NCBI RefSeq assembly: GCF_012933445.1
Contig: NZ_JABBNC010000042.1
Coordinates: 32,146-96,145 of the forward strand
DNA: 64,000 bases
Reading direction: 5' to 3'
Origin: Actinoplanes sp. TBRC 11911
GTDB lineage: Bacteria > Actinomycetota > Actinomycetes > Mycobacteriales > Micromonosporaceae
Shown here: positions 25,355-33,562 of the stretch, one piece after another
Position numbering within the stretch: position 1 is the first letter of the stretch
Layout of the letters: every line of letters begins with the position of its first letter
Notes under the pieces: generated by a model
The model's input: the letters and a program-made list of their open reading frames with translations, nothing else
What the model was told of the DNA's origin: nothing
Database searches by the model: none
Position numbers and translations under genes: made by a program

Positions 25355-26290
25355 GTGACTGTCATGACCGAGATCGACATGGTGCGGTCGGCGCAGGGCG
25401 GTGACGCGTCGGCGCTGGGGCTGTTGCTGCGCACGCACGAGGCCGGGATGCGGGCCGTCGCGCTGGCGATCCTCGGCTACGGCCCGGACGCGGAGGACGC
25501 CGTCCAGGACGCCATGATGGTCGCGCTGCGGCGGATCGGCGACCTGCGCGACCCCGACTCGGCTGGTGCCTGGTTGCGCACCATCGTCCGCAACATCTGC
25601 CGGGCGTTTCTGCGATCCCGTACGCCGGTGACCAGCCCCGACGTCGACCAGGTTCCGGGGCCTTTCCCGAGCCCGGAGGAAGCGGTCGACGACAGTGCGC
25701 TGCGTGACTGGGTGTGGCACGCGATCGGCGAGCTCTCCGAGGCGGATCGGCTGGTCATGCTGCTGCGGCACTTCAGCCACGTGAACTCGTACGAGCAGAT
25801 CGCCGCGCTGTGTGACCTGCCGGTGGGCACCGTGCGTAGCCGGCTGAGCCATGCGCGGGGGAAACTCGCCTCCGCTTTGCAGGACACCGTGGACGCGGCG
25901 CACGCCGATGCCGGGGCGTACGCGGCGAGCCGCCGGCGGGAGGCCTCGGACGCGATCGACGACGCGATGCGGGGCCACTTCGATGACGTCGTCTACAGCA
26001 TGTGGCTGCCTGACGCGACGGTGATCGCCGGCGGCGGGGTGCGGCTCGACGGCCGCGAAGCCATCATCGCCGGGATGGCCCAGGACCTGGACGACGGCGT
26101 ACGGCAGCGGTTGTTGCATGTGGTGGCGAGCCCCGACGTGCTGATCTGGGAAACCGAGATGCTCAACCCGCCGGACAAGCCGTTCCACTGCCCGCCCAAC
26201 GCGGTGTGGCTGCACAAGATGCAGTCGGGACGCGTACGGAAAATGAAGCTTTTCCATCCGAAGCCCGCGTTGGCGTTGCAGGAAGCGTAA
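25355..26290 (+). CDS. ECF RNA polymerase sigma factor with C-terminal SnoaL-like domain
   Basis: 311 residues (GTG 25355; ATG 25364 is an alternative). Region 2 is recognisable in ALAILGYGPDAEDAVQDAMMVALRRIGDLRD and WLRTIVRNICRAFLR; region 4 in ELSEADRLVMLLRHFSHVNSYEQIAALCDLPVGTVRSRLSHARGKL. The last ~120 residues (FDDVVYSMWLPDATVIAGGGVRLDGREAIIAGM) form an NTF2/SnoaL-like domain, as in ECF groups where this domain replaces an anti-sigma factor. No anti-sigma gene is adjacent, which is consistent. Followed by ArsR/AHSA1/MFS genes, possibly its regulon. Confidence 0.88.
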   Translation: MTVMTEIDMVRSAQGGDASALGLLLRTHEAGMRAVALAILGYGPDAEDAVQDAMMVALRRIGDLRDPDSAGAWLRTIVRNICRAFLRSRTPVTSPDVDQVPGPFPSPEEAVDDSALRDWVWHAIGELSEADRLVMLLRHFSHVNSYEQIAALCDLPVGTVRSRLSHARGKLASALQDTVDAAHADAGAYAASRRREASDAIDDAMRGHFDDVVYSMWLPDATVIAGGGVRLDGREAIIAGMAQDLDDGVRQRLLHVVASPDVLIWETEMLNPPDKPFHCPPNAVWLHKMQSGRVRKMKLFHPKPALALQEA

Positions 26291-26311
26291 CCTGCTGGTT
26301 ACGCTTTCGCC

Positions 26312-26662
26312 GTGGACGAGGTGGCCGGCGCGATCGCCGATGGCGTGCGGCGGGAGATCCTGCTGATGCTGCGCGGCGAGTCGCTGTCGGCCGGGCAGAT
26401 CGCCGACCGGTTTGCGATCAGCCGGCCGGCCGTCAGCCGGCACCTGCGGGTGTTGCGCTCGGCGGGGCTGGTGGCCGCCGCGAGCGACGGGCGGCGGCGC
26501 GTCTACACGCTGGTCACCGAGCCGCTTGACGAGCTGGCCGAGTGGCTGGAGCGGCTTCGCCGGCCGTCTGGCTGGGAGCACCACCTCGACGCGCTGGAGA
26601 CCGAGGTCTACCGCACGCGCCGCGATCGGTCGCGGCAACCATCTCAGAGGGAGAGCGCATGA
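26312..26662 (+). CDS. ArsR family winged-helix regulator
   Basis: 116 residues from GTG 26312, 21 bp after the sigma factor. IADGVRREILLMLRGESLSAGQIADRFAISRPAVSRHLRVLRSAGLV is a typical ArsR winged helix; the metal-binding ELCV(C/G)D motif is absent, so it belongs to the non-metal group that pairs with AHSA1-type proteins. Its TGA overlaps the ATG of the AHSA1-like gene (ATGA), a very common two-gene arrangement. Confidence 0.9.
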   Translation: MDEVAGAIADGVRREILLMLRGESLSAGQIADRFAISRPAVSRHLRVLRSAGLVAAASDGRRRVYTLVTEPLDELAEWLERLRRPSGWEHHLDALETEVYRTRRDRSRQPSQRESA

Positions 26663-27135
26663 GCCCGACACCGACCGGCCGGCTGTTCGGCGGCGACCTC
26701 GTGCTGACCCGCACGTTCCGGGCGCCCATCGACGACGTCTGGGCCAGCCTCACCGAGCCGGCGCGTACGGCTCGGTGGTTCGGCCCCTGGCAGGGCGAGG
26801 CCGGCGCGGGACACACGATCAAGGTCCAGATGGTGCAGGAGGAGGGCAAGCCGTGGATGGACATGACCATCGACGCCTGCGAGCCGCCGGCCCGGCTGGC
26901 CCTGTCGTCGGGCGGTGGCTGGCGGCTGGAGCTGGTGCTGACCGCGGCGGCGGACGTGACCGAGCTCCGCTTCACCCAGCACCTGACCGGTGACGAGGGC
27001 GTCGGCGACATCGGCCCGGGCTGGGAGTTCTACCTGGACGCGCTGGTCGCCTCCCGGGACGGCGGGCCGATGCCGGACTTCAACGACTACTACCCGGCGA
27101 TGACGGAGTATTTCGAGGAGCAGGCCCCTCAATGA
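26659..27135 (+). CDS. AHSA1/SRPBCC domain protein
   Basis: 158 residues. LVLTRTFRAPIDDVWASLTEPARTARWFGPWQGEAGAGH is the signature start of AHSA1-like (activator of Hsp90 ATPase homologue) proteins, and FTQHLTGDEGVGDIGPGWEFYLDALV the end. The exact role of bacterial ArsR-linked AHSA1 proteins is unknown. Overlaps the ArsR gene by 4 bp and, convergently, the exporter stop by 7 bp. Confidence 0.88.
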   Translation: MSPTPTGRLFGGDLVLTRTFRAPIDDVWASLTEPARTARWFGPWQGEAGAGHTIKVQMVQEEGKPWMDMTIDACEPPARLALSSGGGWRLELVLTAAADVTELRFTQHLTGDEGVGDIGPGWEFYLDALVASRDGGPMPDFNDYYPAMTEYFEEQAPQ

Positions 27136-28577
27136 CTCACCGTGGACGGGGCCGGCTCGGCCGGGGCGGCGGGCGCCGCCCGTCGCGGGAACATGCCGGG
27201 AATGAACAGGGCGAACAGGGCTCCGGCCGCGACGATCAAGCCACCCACGATGACGCCGGGGCGCAGTCCGTCGACGAAAGACTGCGGGGAGGCGTACGAA
27301 CCGAAACTGCTGAAGATCGACGCCGCGACCGCCACGCCCGCCGCGACAGCGGTCTGGCGGACGGTGTTGTTCACGCCTGACGCGATGCCCCGGCCGTGCG
27401 CCGGGGCGGTGGCCATCGCCTGATTGCTGATCGGCGCGAAGGTGAAGGCCATGCCGATACCGGCGAGGATGAACGGCGCGATGAAATCCACGTACGGGGT
27501 GTTCACGTGGTCGTCGCCGGCACCCAGCCAGATCAACGCCCCGGCGAGCAGGATCTGCCCGGCCGCGATGAGCCGGTGCGGGCCGAGCCGGTCGCCGAAG
27601 TGCCCGGCCAGCGGCGCCACCAGGGTCGGCATGAGCGTCCACGGCAGGATGCGGGCGCCGGCGGCGAGCGGGCTGAGACCTTGCGCGGTCTGGAAATACT
27701 GGCTGGTCAGGAAGATTGCCCCGTACGCCCCGGCGCTGAACGTGAAGGTCACCGCGTTGACGATGGCGAAGCCACGCGACTGGAAAAGGTAGAGCGGCAT
27801 CATCGGCACCTTGTTGCGGGCCTGCCACAGGACGAAGGCCACGAGCACCGCCGCGCCCGCGATCAGCTCCACGAGCACCTGGGTCGAGCCCCAGCCGTCC
27901 TGCGGTCCGCTCACCACGCCCAGGACCACCAGCAGCAGGCCACCGGCGGACAGCACCACCCCGACGGGGTCGAGCCGGTGCCCGGGGCCGCGCGACTCGG
28001 ACAGCACGGTGGTCGCCAGCACCACCGCGACGACGCCGATGGGCACGTTGAGCCAGAAGATGAAGTGCCAGTGCAGGTACTCGACGATCGCCCCGCCGAC
28101 CACCGGGCCGATGGCCACGCCGAGGCCGTAGACGCCGCCCCAGATACCCACCGCCAAGGTGCGTACTTTGTCCGGCACCGAGTGGGCCAGCAGGGTCAGT
28201 GACAAGGGCAGGACCGCCGCGCCGCCGACGCCTTGGACCGCGCGGGCCACGTTGAGCTGCCAGTCCTGCGTCGACAACGCGCACGCGGCCGACGCCAGCG
28301 TGAAGACCACGATCCCGGCGATGAAGACGGCGCGCCGCCCGACCCGGTCGCCGAGCGCGGCGGCGGTCAGCAGCAGTGCCGCGAACGGCAGCGTGTAGGC
28401 GTTGACCACCCACTGCAGGCCCGCCGTCGACACGTGCAGATCGTCCCGGATCCGGGGCAACGCGACTCCGACGACGAGGTTGTCGAGCGCCACCATGAAG
28501 GCCGGGATTCCGACCGCGGCGAGCACGACTCCCAAGGATCGGGTCGGCGATGATGGTGACGCGGCGTTCGGTTGCAT
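27129..28577 (-). CDS. DHA2 family (14-TM) MFS drug exporter
   Basis: 482 residues from ATG 28577; a longer frame to 28625 exists but lacks an RBS. Antiporter motif features include ALDNLVVGVALPRIRDDLHVS in TM1, WVVNAYTLPFAALLLTAAALGDRVGRR (motif A) and VQGVGGAAVLPLSLTLL (motif C region). At least 13-14 hydrophobic stretches fit EmrB/QacA-type proton-drug antiporters. Substrate unknown. It stands alone on the minus strand, although neighbouring regulators suggest control. Confidence 0.9.
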   Translation of the reverse strand: MQPNAASPSSPTRSLGVVLAAVGIPAFMVALDNLVVGVALPRIRDDLHVSTAGLQWVVNAYTLPFAALLLTAAALGDRVGRRAVFIAGIVVFTLASAACALSTQDWQLNVARAVQGVGGAAVLPLSLTLLAHSVPDKVRTLAVGIWGGVYGLGVAIGPVVGGAIVEYLHWHFIFWLNVPIGVVAVVLATTVLSESRGPGHRLDPVGVVLSAGGLLLVVLGVVSGPQDGWGSTQVLVELIAGAAVLVAFVLWQARNKVPMMPLYLFQSRGFAIVNAVTFTFSAGAYGAIFLTSQYFQTAQGLSPLAAGARILPWTLMPTLVAPLAGHFGDRLGPHRLIAAGQILLAGALIWLGAGDDHVNTPYVDFIAPFILAGIGMAFTFAPISNQAMATAPAHGRGIASGVNNTVRQTAVAAGVAVAASIFSSFGSYASPQSFVDGLRPGVIVGGLIVAAGALFALFIPGMFPRRAAPAAPAEPAPSTVSH

Positions 28578-28712
28578 AGCGTGGGTCCTCTCGTGTTTCC
28601 GAAGTGACCCAACACCAGCAGGCATGTGCCCCTTTCCCGGATGTACGCAACCTCGCGGGTATCAAAGATCACCGGAGTCGCTCGCCACGATGGTGAACCG
28701 CCTGCGGCCCGC

Positions 28713-29060
28713 TCAGGAGAGCGTCGGGCCAAGCCGTGCCGTGCCGTCGGTGCCGGCGGGTTTCGGCTCCTTGAGCTCGACGAAGATGGTCCGGCACTCG
28801 GTGTCACCGATGTTCTCGCCGGAGTGCTCCTGCGCGTCGAGCCAGCGCACCTCGCCGGCCGCCAGCTCGACGTCGATGTCGCGGCCGTCGGCGGACAACC
28901 GCCGGCGGAAGCCGCTCAACGTCACCATGACGCTGTCCGGATGGCGGTGCGGGGTGGTCCGGTCGCCCGGCATGTCGGCGTAAGCCAGGACCCGTACCCG
29001 GTCGTTCTCCATGATCACGCGGTAGAGATCTTTGTTGCTGACCACAGGGTCGTCGTTCAT
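28713..29060 (-). CDS. Cupin domain protein
   Basis: 115 residues from ATG 29060. Cupin motif 1 appears as HRHPDSVMVTLSG with two His, and motif 2 as AGEVRWLDAQEHSGENIG with one His, so a metal could be bound. The downstream part is YRVIMENDRVRVL-type, as in small stand-alone cupins whose role is usually unknown. Upstream lies the 1.4-kb repeat zone. Confidence 0.78.
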   Translation of the reverse strand: MNDDPVVSNKDLYRVIMENDRVRVLAYADMPGDRTTPHRHPDSVMVTLSGFRRRLSADGRDIDVELAAGEVRWLDAQEHSGENIGDTECRTIFVELKEPKPAGTDGTARLGPTLS

Positions 29061-29572
29061 GGCACACCTCGAATCGATTCGGCCTGGCCTCCCTATGGAA
29101 CGACCGTAGCGGCAGTTCGGCACCGTGAGATGCGATGATGCGGCTTTCCGCGGGGCAAGGTTGTATATATCGGCGCCGCCCCGGCCGGGCGACCGGAACC
29201 CGGAACGACGGCCAGCACCCAGAGCGTGCGGCACATGCGGGTCCGGGTCCGAATCCGCGTTGTTCCCGCGCCGGGCCGCGGCGGATCTTGACGGCGTGCG
29301 GGTCGAGGACGCCGTGCGGGTCGAGCAACCGGCAAGCCGCGACCGGCCGCAGCTCACGACCGAGATCCGCCGCCGAGACGACTGACGAGCCACGCAATGT
29401 CTCCAGTCGGCGCGCGCCTCGTCCGCCTATCCCACTATGCGGCGATCCCGGCCACATGCTGTAACTGTTCAGCTGGTTCCGTCGGCTGGGAGCCCCCGTG
29501 CGAGGCGACGCCGCCAGACCCGGCAGGTCCCAGCTGCCCACAGTGGCCGCCCCACCCGGGCGTGGGGAGCCG

Positions 29573-29696
29573 CGACGCCGAGGAGGTTGCGGTTGCCCAC
29601 ACCGCAGCCACCCCCACCCCGGTGTGGGCAGCGGCGACGCCGAGGAGGTTGCGGTTGCCCACACCGCAGCCACCCCCACCCCCGTGTGGGCACCCG
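29573..29696. repeat. Tandem 62-bp hairpin repeat, two full units plus degenerate flanks
   Basis: Two nearly identical 62-bp units (29573-29634, 29635-29696), each holding GACGCCGAGGAGGTTGCGG followed by a palindrome. In unit 1, TGCCCACACC (29594-29603) pairs with GGTGTGGGCA (29621-29630); in unit 2 the arms are 29656-29665 and 29684-29692. Degenerate partial units extend to about 29530 on the left and 29730 on the right. The loop is C-rich on the plus strand, hence G-rich on the minus strand. It lies immediately beside repeat copy D. Confidence 0.85.
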
Positions 29697-29822
29697 CCAC
29701 CACCGGAAGGTCCCGGCTCCCCACAGAGTGGAGTCCGCGCAGGTCCGCCGCGCAAGGCCAACTCATCGCAGGGCGAGCGGCGCGAGAAACAGCTGAACAG
29801 TTCCACATGCTGGGCTTTCTTG

Positions 29823-30020
29823 AGACCTTGGAGACTTGCGCCCACATACGAGCCATAACTCTCCAAGGTCTACGAAACGTCGGGGAAAGCGGCCGAACAA
29901 AGGGTACGAAAGTGCAGGAAAGACGCTCTATTGTGGACGCGGATCTCACATTGCGGACCCGCCGCCACGATGTGGTCGCCAGTCCCATACAACGGGCACG
30001 GATCCCACATCATGGCCTCA
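29823..30020 (-). repeat. Diverged interspersed repeat copy D, inverted
   Basis: Hairpin arms at 29823-29837 and 29857-29871 (AGACCTTGGAGACTT and its near-complement, one mismatch) enclose a 19-nt loop that is exactly the reverse complement of the loop in copies B and C. Beyond the hairpin, similarity to B is weaker but ordered: a match to the TCTACAAAGGACGC block near 29927, then CACATTGCGGACCC (copy B: CACATCGCGGAC on the minus strand) and a CCCACATCATGG match near 30004. No terminal inverted repeats are recognisable. The right boundary is approximate. Confidence 0.65.
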
Positions 30021-30268
30021 TAGGGCGCCGGCTGCAGCGCCCCGCCCGGCGGCGCGCGGCAAATGTCCGTCCTGAGCCACCACGCTGCGATCGGGGCCGC
30101 CGGGCTACGAAACGACCTGGGCTGCATCGGCAGAGCCGACCCCTCCGCTGGCCGCCGCGGAGGCGGAGCGGCTCAGCTTTCCTGTCCGGCCTGGGTCATG
30201 ACCTTGGCCGTCCTTGCTCTCCGCACCCGCGACCACCTCTACCGCACGTTGTGTGCGCCAGATCCGGG

Positions 30269-30388
30269 ATGGGCAGCATCAACGACACATACCCGTCCGA
30301 CGACGGTGACGTCGGCGCAACGCTGGCTGAGATTTACCGGCTGGCGACCCTGCTTCTCGCCCAGAATGACCGGGGCGCTGATGGCTGA
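30269..30388 (+). CDS. Possible small protein, 39 residues
   Basis: Frame MGSINDTYPSDDGDVGATLA to stop at 30386-30388. Composition (acidic start, amphipathic AEIYRLATLLLAQ helix) looks protein-like, but there is no good RBS and no recognised family. It could equally be the tail of a decayed gene. Confidence 0.2.
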   Translation: MGSINDTYPSDDGDVGATLAEIYRLATLLLAQNDRGADG

Positions 30389-30426
30389 CGGACGGCTCGG
30401 CGCCGGCGAACGCCCGGGCCGCTGAG

Positions 30427-31173
30427 TCACGCCACTATCAGGCGCAGGCCGAGCTCCGCCGTCTCGAGGGTGACCAGGTCGTGGTTGCGGTCGGCCCAGC
30501 GGCCTGAGACCAGGTCGTCGCGGAGCTGCCGCACGGCCCGCCGCTCCGCCTCCGTCCCCACCTTCGACCACACCGACACACCCCGCCGAACCTGCTCTTC
30601 CAGGTACGCCTCGGGGCGGCGCCAGTACGCCTCGAAGAAGCCGTCGACGCAGTCCCACGGGACGGGCACCGGCTCCAGGCGGCCCGCGACGGCGCTCGCC
30701 AGCTCGGTCAGCGACGGCCGGCCGGCGATCAGGGCGCGGACCTCGGGCAGGTAGTCGCGGGTGAGCCAGAACCGTTGCAACCAGCCGGCCTCGGTCGTGT
30801 CGTGCGTGAAGACGACGACGCGGCGCGCGACCCGGCGCATCTCGCGCAGGCCCGCGATCGGGTCCTGCCAGTGGTGGATGGTGGCGAAAGCCATCGCGGC
30901 GTCGAAGGACCCGTCCTCGAACGGGAGGCTCTCCGCGGCGGCGGCCACGCACGGCGCCGCGCCCGCGGGACGCTGCGCACGCATGAGCGATGACGGTTCC
31001 ACGGCGGTGACGTCGCGGTCGGCCGGCTCGTAGGAGCCGGTGCCGGCCCCGACGTTCAGCACCGTGCGCGCGTCGCCGAGCGCGTGCCAGACCTGGGCGG
31101 CGATCCGTGGTTCGGTGCGGCGGGTCGTGGTGTAGGTCGCTCCGATGGTGTCGTACAGACGGGCGCCGGCCAT
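30427..31173 (-). CDS. Class I SAM-dependent methyltransferase
   Basis: 248 residues. SAM-binding motif I is VLNVGAGTGSYE (about 40-51); motif II-like VTAVEPSSLM, then AAESLPFEDGSFDAAMAFATIHHWQDP (motif IV region), typical of the UbiE/Methyltransf_11 group. Substrate unknown. ATG 31173 overlaps the upstream oxidoreductase TAA by one base (TAATG), so the two genes are translationally coupled. Confidence 0.87.
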   Translation of the reverse strand: MAGARLYDTIGATYTTTRRTEPRIAAQVWHALGDARTVLNVGAGTGSYEPADRDVTAVEPSSLMRAQRPAGAAPCVAAAAESLPFEDGSFDAAMAFATIHHWQDPIAGLREMRRVARRVVVFTHDTTEAGWLQRFWLTRDYLPEVRALIAGRPSLTELASAVAGRLEPVPVPWDCVDGFFEAYWRRPEAYLEEQVRRGVSVWSKVGTEAERRAVRQLRDDLVSGRWADRNHDLVTLETAELGLRLIVA

Positions 31174-32078
31174 TACGGGACCAGGACGATTTTGCCGCGG
31201 ACCGCGCCGGCCTCGAAGCGCCGGTGGGCCTCGGCCGCCTCGGCCAGCGGGAACGTGGCCGCGACCCTCGTGCGCAGCTGGTCCTTGGCCACCGACTCGA
31301 GGAGCTGGCGCAGCGCGGGGCGGTCGAGCTGCACGAGCACCACCTCCTGGCGTACCCGCTTGGCGGGGTCGACCGGCGGGGTCGGGCGGGTGCTCAGCAG
31401 TACCCCGCCGGGGCGGGCCGCGGCACCGGCCGGCTCGCCGAGCGGCACCGCGTCGAGCACGACCGTGGCCGTCGGTAACTGGGCCGATCGGGGGACCACC
31501 GTGTGCACGCCGAGGCCGCGTACCCAGTCCTCGTCGTCGTGCGTGGCCGAGGCGTACACGGAATGCCCTTGCTGTGTCGCGAGTTGCGCCGCGAAGCCGC
31601 CGACGCCGCCGCTCGCGCCGGTCACCAGCACGTCGGTGGGCTCGGTGAGGGCCATCATGTCCAGGGCGCGGCGTGCGGTGAGGCCGTTGAGCGGGACGGT
31701 GGCCGCGGCGATCGGGTCGAGGCCGGGCGGGATCGGCACCAGCCAGTCGGGATCCGCCGCCACCAGCTCGGCGTAGGCGCCGATGCTGCCGCGCGTGAGA
31801 TACCACGGGATCATCCCGGCGACCTGCTCACCCGCGGCGAACTCGGTCACCTCGGCGCCGGTCGCGACGATCTCGCCGGCGATGTCCCAGCCGGGCATGA
31901 ACGGCGGCGGCACCGGGCCCCCGGGAATCTGCCCCACCCGCGCGGCGATGTCGGCGGGATGCACGCACGCGGCCCGCACCCGGACGATCACTTCGCCTTT
32001 CGCGGGCACCGGATCGGGCCGCTCGACCAACGTCAGGACCTCCGGCCCGCCCAACGCGGTGACCATCGCCGCACGCAT
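31173..32078 (-). CDS. NADP-dependent quinone oxidoreductase-like protein (MDR superfamily)
   Basis: 301 residues. GroES-like N-terminal domain (PGWDIAGEIVATGAEVTEFAAGEQVAGM) and Rossmann domain with VLVTGASGGVGGFAAQLA. No structural or catalytic zinc ligands are present, so it fits the zeta-crystallin/quinone reductase branch. It reduces quinones or enones with NAD(P)H in characterised relatives. First gene of a two-gene operon with the methyltransferase. Confidence 0.87.
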   Translation of the reverse strand: MRAAMVTALGGPEVLTLVERPDPVPAKGEVIVRVRAACVHPADIAARVGQIPGGPVPPPFMPGWDIAGEIVATGAEVTEFAAGEQVAGMIPWYLTRGSIGAYAELVAADPDWLVPIPPGLDPIAAATVPLNGLTARRALDMMALTEPTDVLVTGASGGVGGFAAQLATQQGHSVYASATHDDEDWVRGLGVHTVVPRSAQLPTATVVLDAVPLGEPAGAAARPGGVLLSTRPTPPVDPAKRVRQEVVLVQLDRPALRQLLESVAKDQLRTRVAATFPLAEAAEAHRRFEAGAVRGKIVLVP

Positions 32079-32121
32079 AGACGCCTCCCTCTGTTTCGAA
32101 CATCCTACGAGGAGGGTGGGC

Positions 32122-32682
32122 CTAGCGGAGTTGGTAGCTGGTCACGACCACGCCGCCGTCGAGCAGGCGGGACTCGGCGGCCCGCAGGTTGAGGCGGTGC
32201 TTCGGATCCGCGAACAGCTTGCGGCCGCCGCCGAGGACCACCGGGTGCACGGCGATGTGGTACTCGTCGACCAGGCCCAGATCGGTCAGCGCGGCGGCCA
32301 GGCCGGAGCCCCCGGTGAGCAGCATGTCCTCGCCCGGCTGCTCCTTGAGCGCGGTCACCTGGGCGAGCAGGTCGTCCCGGATCACGCGCTCGGTCCACTC
32401 GTCACCGGGGTAGCCGCGGGAGAACACGACCTTCGGGGTGGCCCGCCAGAACGGTGCGAAGGCGAGCGTGTGCGGGTCCTGCGAGACCGCCTCGGCGTCC
32501 GGCCAGAACCCGACCATCATCTGCCACACCGGCCGCCCGTACAGCAGGGTGTCGACGTGCTGGTCGAGCCCTTCGGAGTACGCGGACAGCTCGGGACCCA
32601 TCACCGGCCAGTCGAACTCACCGTCCGGCCCGTCGATGAACCCGTCGACCGACGCGTGCACCCAGTAGATGATCTTTCGCAT
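32122..32682 (-). CDS. Dihydrofolate reductase/RibD C-terminal-fold protein
   Basis: 186 residues. MRKIIYWVHASVDGFIDGPDGEFDW and the TLLYGRPVWQMM, GGSGLAAALTDLGLVDEYHIAVHPVVLGGGRKLF segments are characteristic of the stand-alone RibD_C/DHFR-like family of actinomycetes. Binds NADPH by family; its substrate is not known and it is not the housekeeping DHFR. The arrangement and 43-bp gap suggest it may be read with the downstream oxidoreductase. Confidence 0.85.
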   Translation of the reverse strand: MRKIIYWVHASVDGFIDGPDGEFDWPVMGPELSAYSEGLDQHVDTLLYGRPVWQMMVGFWPDAEAVSQDPHTLAFAPFWRATPKVVFSRGYPGDEWTERVIRDDLLAQVTALKEQPGEDMLLTGGSGLAAALTDLGLVDEYHIAVHPVVLGGGRKLFADPKHRLNLRAAESRLLDGGVVVTSYQLR

Positions 32683-32779
32683 GGTTCGCTCTCCTTGAAC
32701 GCGCTCGTACCGTCAAGCCGGCTGGGAAAATTCTGCACTGCTTGCCGATCGCCCGCAGCCGATGACATGCTGCGCCGCG

Positions 32780-33562
32780 ATGACTACACCGAACGAACTT
32801 CTGGCCCTGCACGACGCGCAGGTCCGGGGGACCATCGCTGCGCGGCTGCCGTCCAGCTGGACCCCGTCGTGGGACGGCCCCGCCCTGGAGATCACCACCC
32901 CCACGCAGGGCTTCATCTTCGCTCGCGACCTGGACACCCTCGACGGCGACGACCTGGACGCGCTGATCATCCGGCTGCGTGACCGCTTCGCCGCGCGTGA
33001 CCAGGCCGTCGAGTGGAAGACGTACCGCCACGACCGCGCCGACCTGACCGAGCGCTTACGCCTCGCCGGGTTCACTCCGGACGACGAGGAGACCGTGGTC
33101 GTCGGCCTGGCCGCCGATCTGATCACGGCCGGCGAGACCCCGGCCGGCGTCACGATCCGCGCCACCACCGACCCGGCCGACCTGCGCCGGATCGCGGCGA
33201 TGGAGTCCGAGGTGTGGTCGCAGGACTGGTCGTGGCTGGCCGACGACCTGCACAACCGCATCGAGACCGCCCCGGACAACATCGTCGTGCTGGTCGCCGA
33301 GGCGGGCGGCGAGGTCGTCTCCGCGGCGTGGCTGGTCATCATGCCCGGCACCGAGTTCGCGGCGTTGTGGGGCGGCTCCACCTTGGCGGGGTGGCGTCGT
33401 AAGGGCATCTACCGCGCGTTGGTGGCCCGCCGCGCCCAGACGGCCACCGCCCGGGGCATCAAATACCTCCTGGTGGACGCCTCGACCGACAGCGCCCCCA
33501 TCCTGCAGCGCCTCGGCCTGCACGCGGTCAGCACGACCACCCCGTGGGTCTGGCGCCCTTAA
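32780..33562 (+). CDS. GNAT family N-acetyltransferase, paralogue of 7426-8220
   Basis: 260 residues from ATG 32780 (an in-frame ATG at 32762 adds six). GNAT core: GTEFAALWGGSTLAGWRRKGIYRALVARRAQ carries the acetyl-CoA loop, with RRKG in place of the RGRG of the paralogue. Shared landmarks with 7426-8220 are RDQAVEWK/RGQGVEWK, ESEVWSQDWSWLADDL and DASTDSAPILQRLGL, over the whole length. Its TAA lies in a 12-bp palindrome (GCCCTTAAGGGC) that also contains the stop of the convergent gene. Confidence 0.85.
   Translation: MTTPNELLALHDAQVRGTIAARLPSSWTPSWDGPALEITTPTQGFIFARDLDTLDGDDLDALIIRLRDRFAARDQAVEWKTYRHDRADLTERLRLAGFTPDDEETVVVGLAADLITAGETPAGVTIRATTDPADLRRIAAMESEVWSQDWSWLADDLHNRIETAPDNIVVLVAEAGGEVVSAAWLVIMPGTEFAALWGGSTLAGWRRKGIYRALVARRAQTATARGIKYLLVDASTDSAPILQRLGLHAVSTTTPWVWRP

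Larger units (their letters stand above)
29061..30426. other. 1.37-kb non-coding, repeat-rich zone
   Basis: No convincing conserved gene is present. From left to right: the cupin promoter (29061-29130), GC-rich sequence, a block of hairpin-forming tandem repeats (29530-29720), and a diverged inverted copy of the interspersed repeat (from 29823). A short protein-like frame follows at 30269-30388. Long frames through the region (for example 29435-29866 and 28804-29988 on the minus strand) are a by-product of the repeats. Confidence 0.6.

Noticed and set aside
29435..29866. Minus-strand frame starting in hairpin D and running through the tandem repeat
   Set aside because: Gly-rich low-complexity translation of repeats; not supported as a protein.
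28804..29988. Minus-strand frame of 394 codons through the repeat zone
   Set aside because: It overlaps the cupin gene in another frame and is driven by the tandem repeats (VGVAAVWATATSSAS repeated); no RBS or family.
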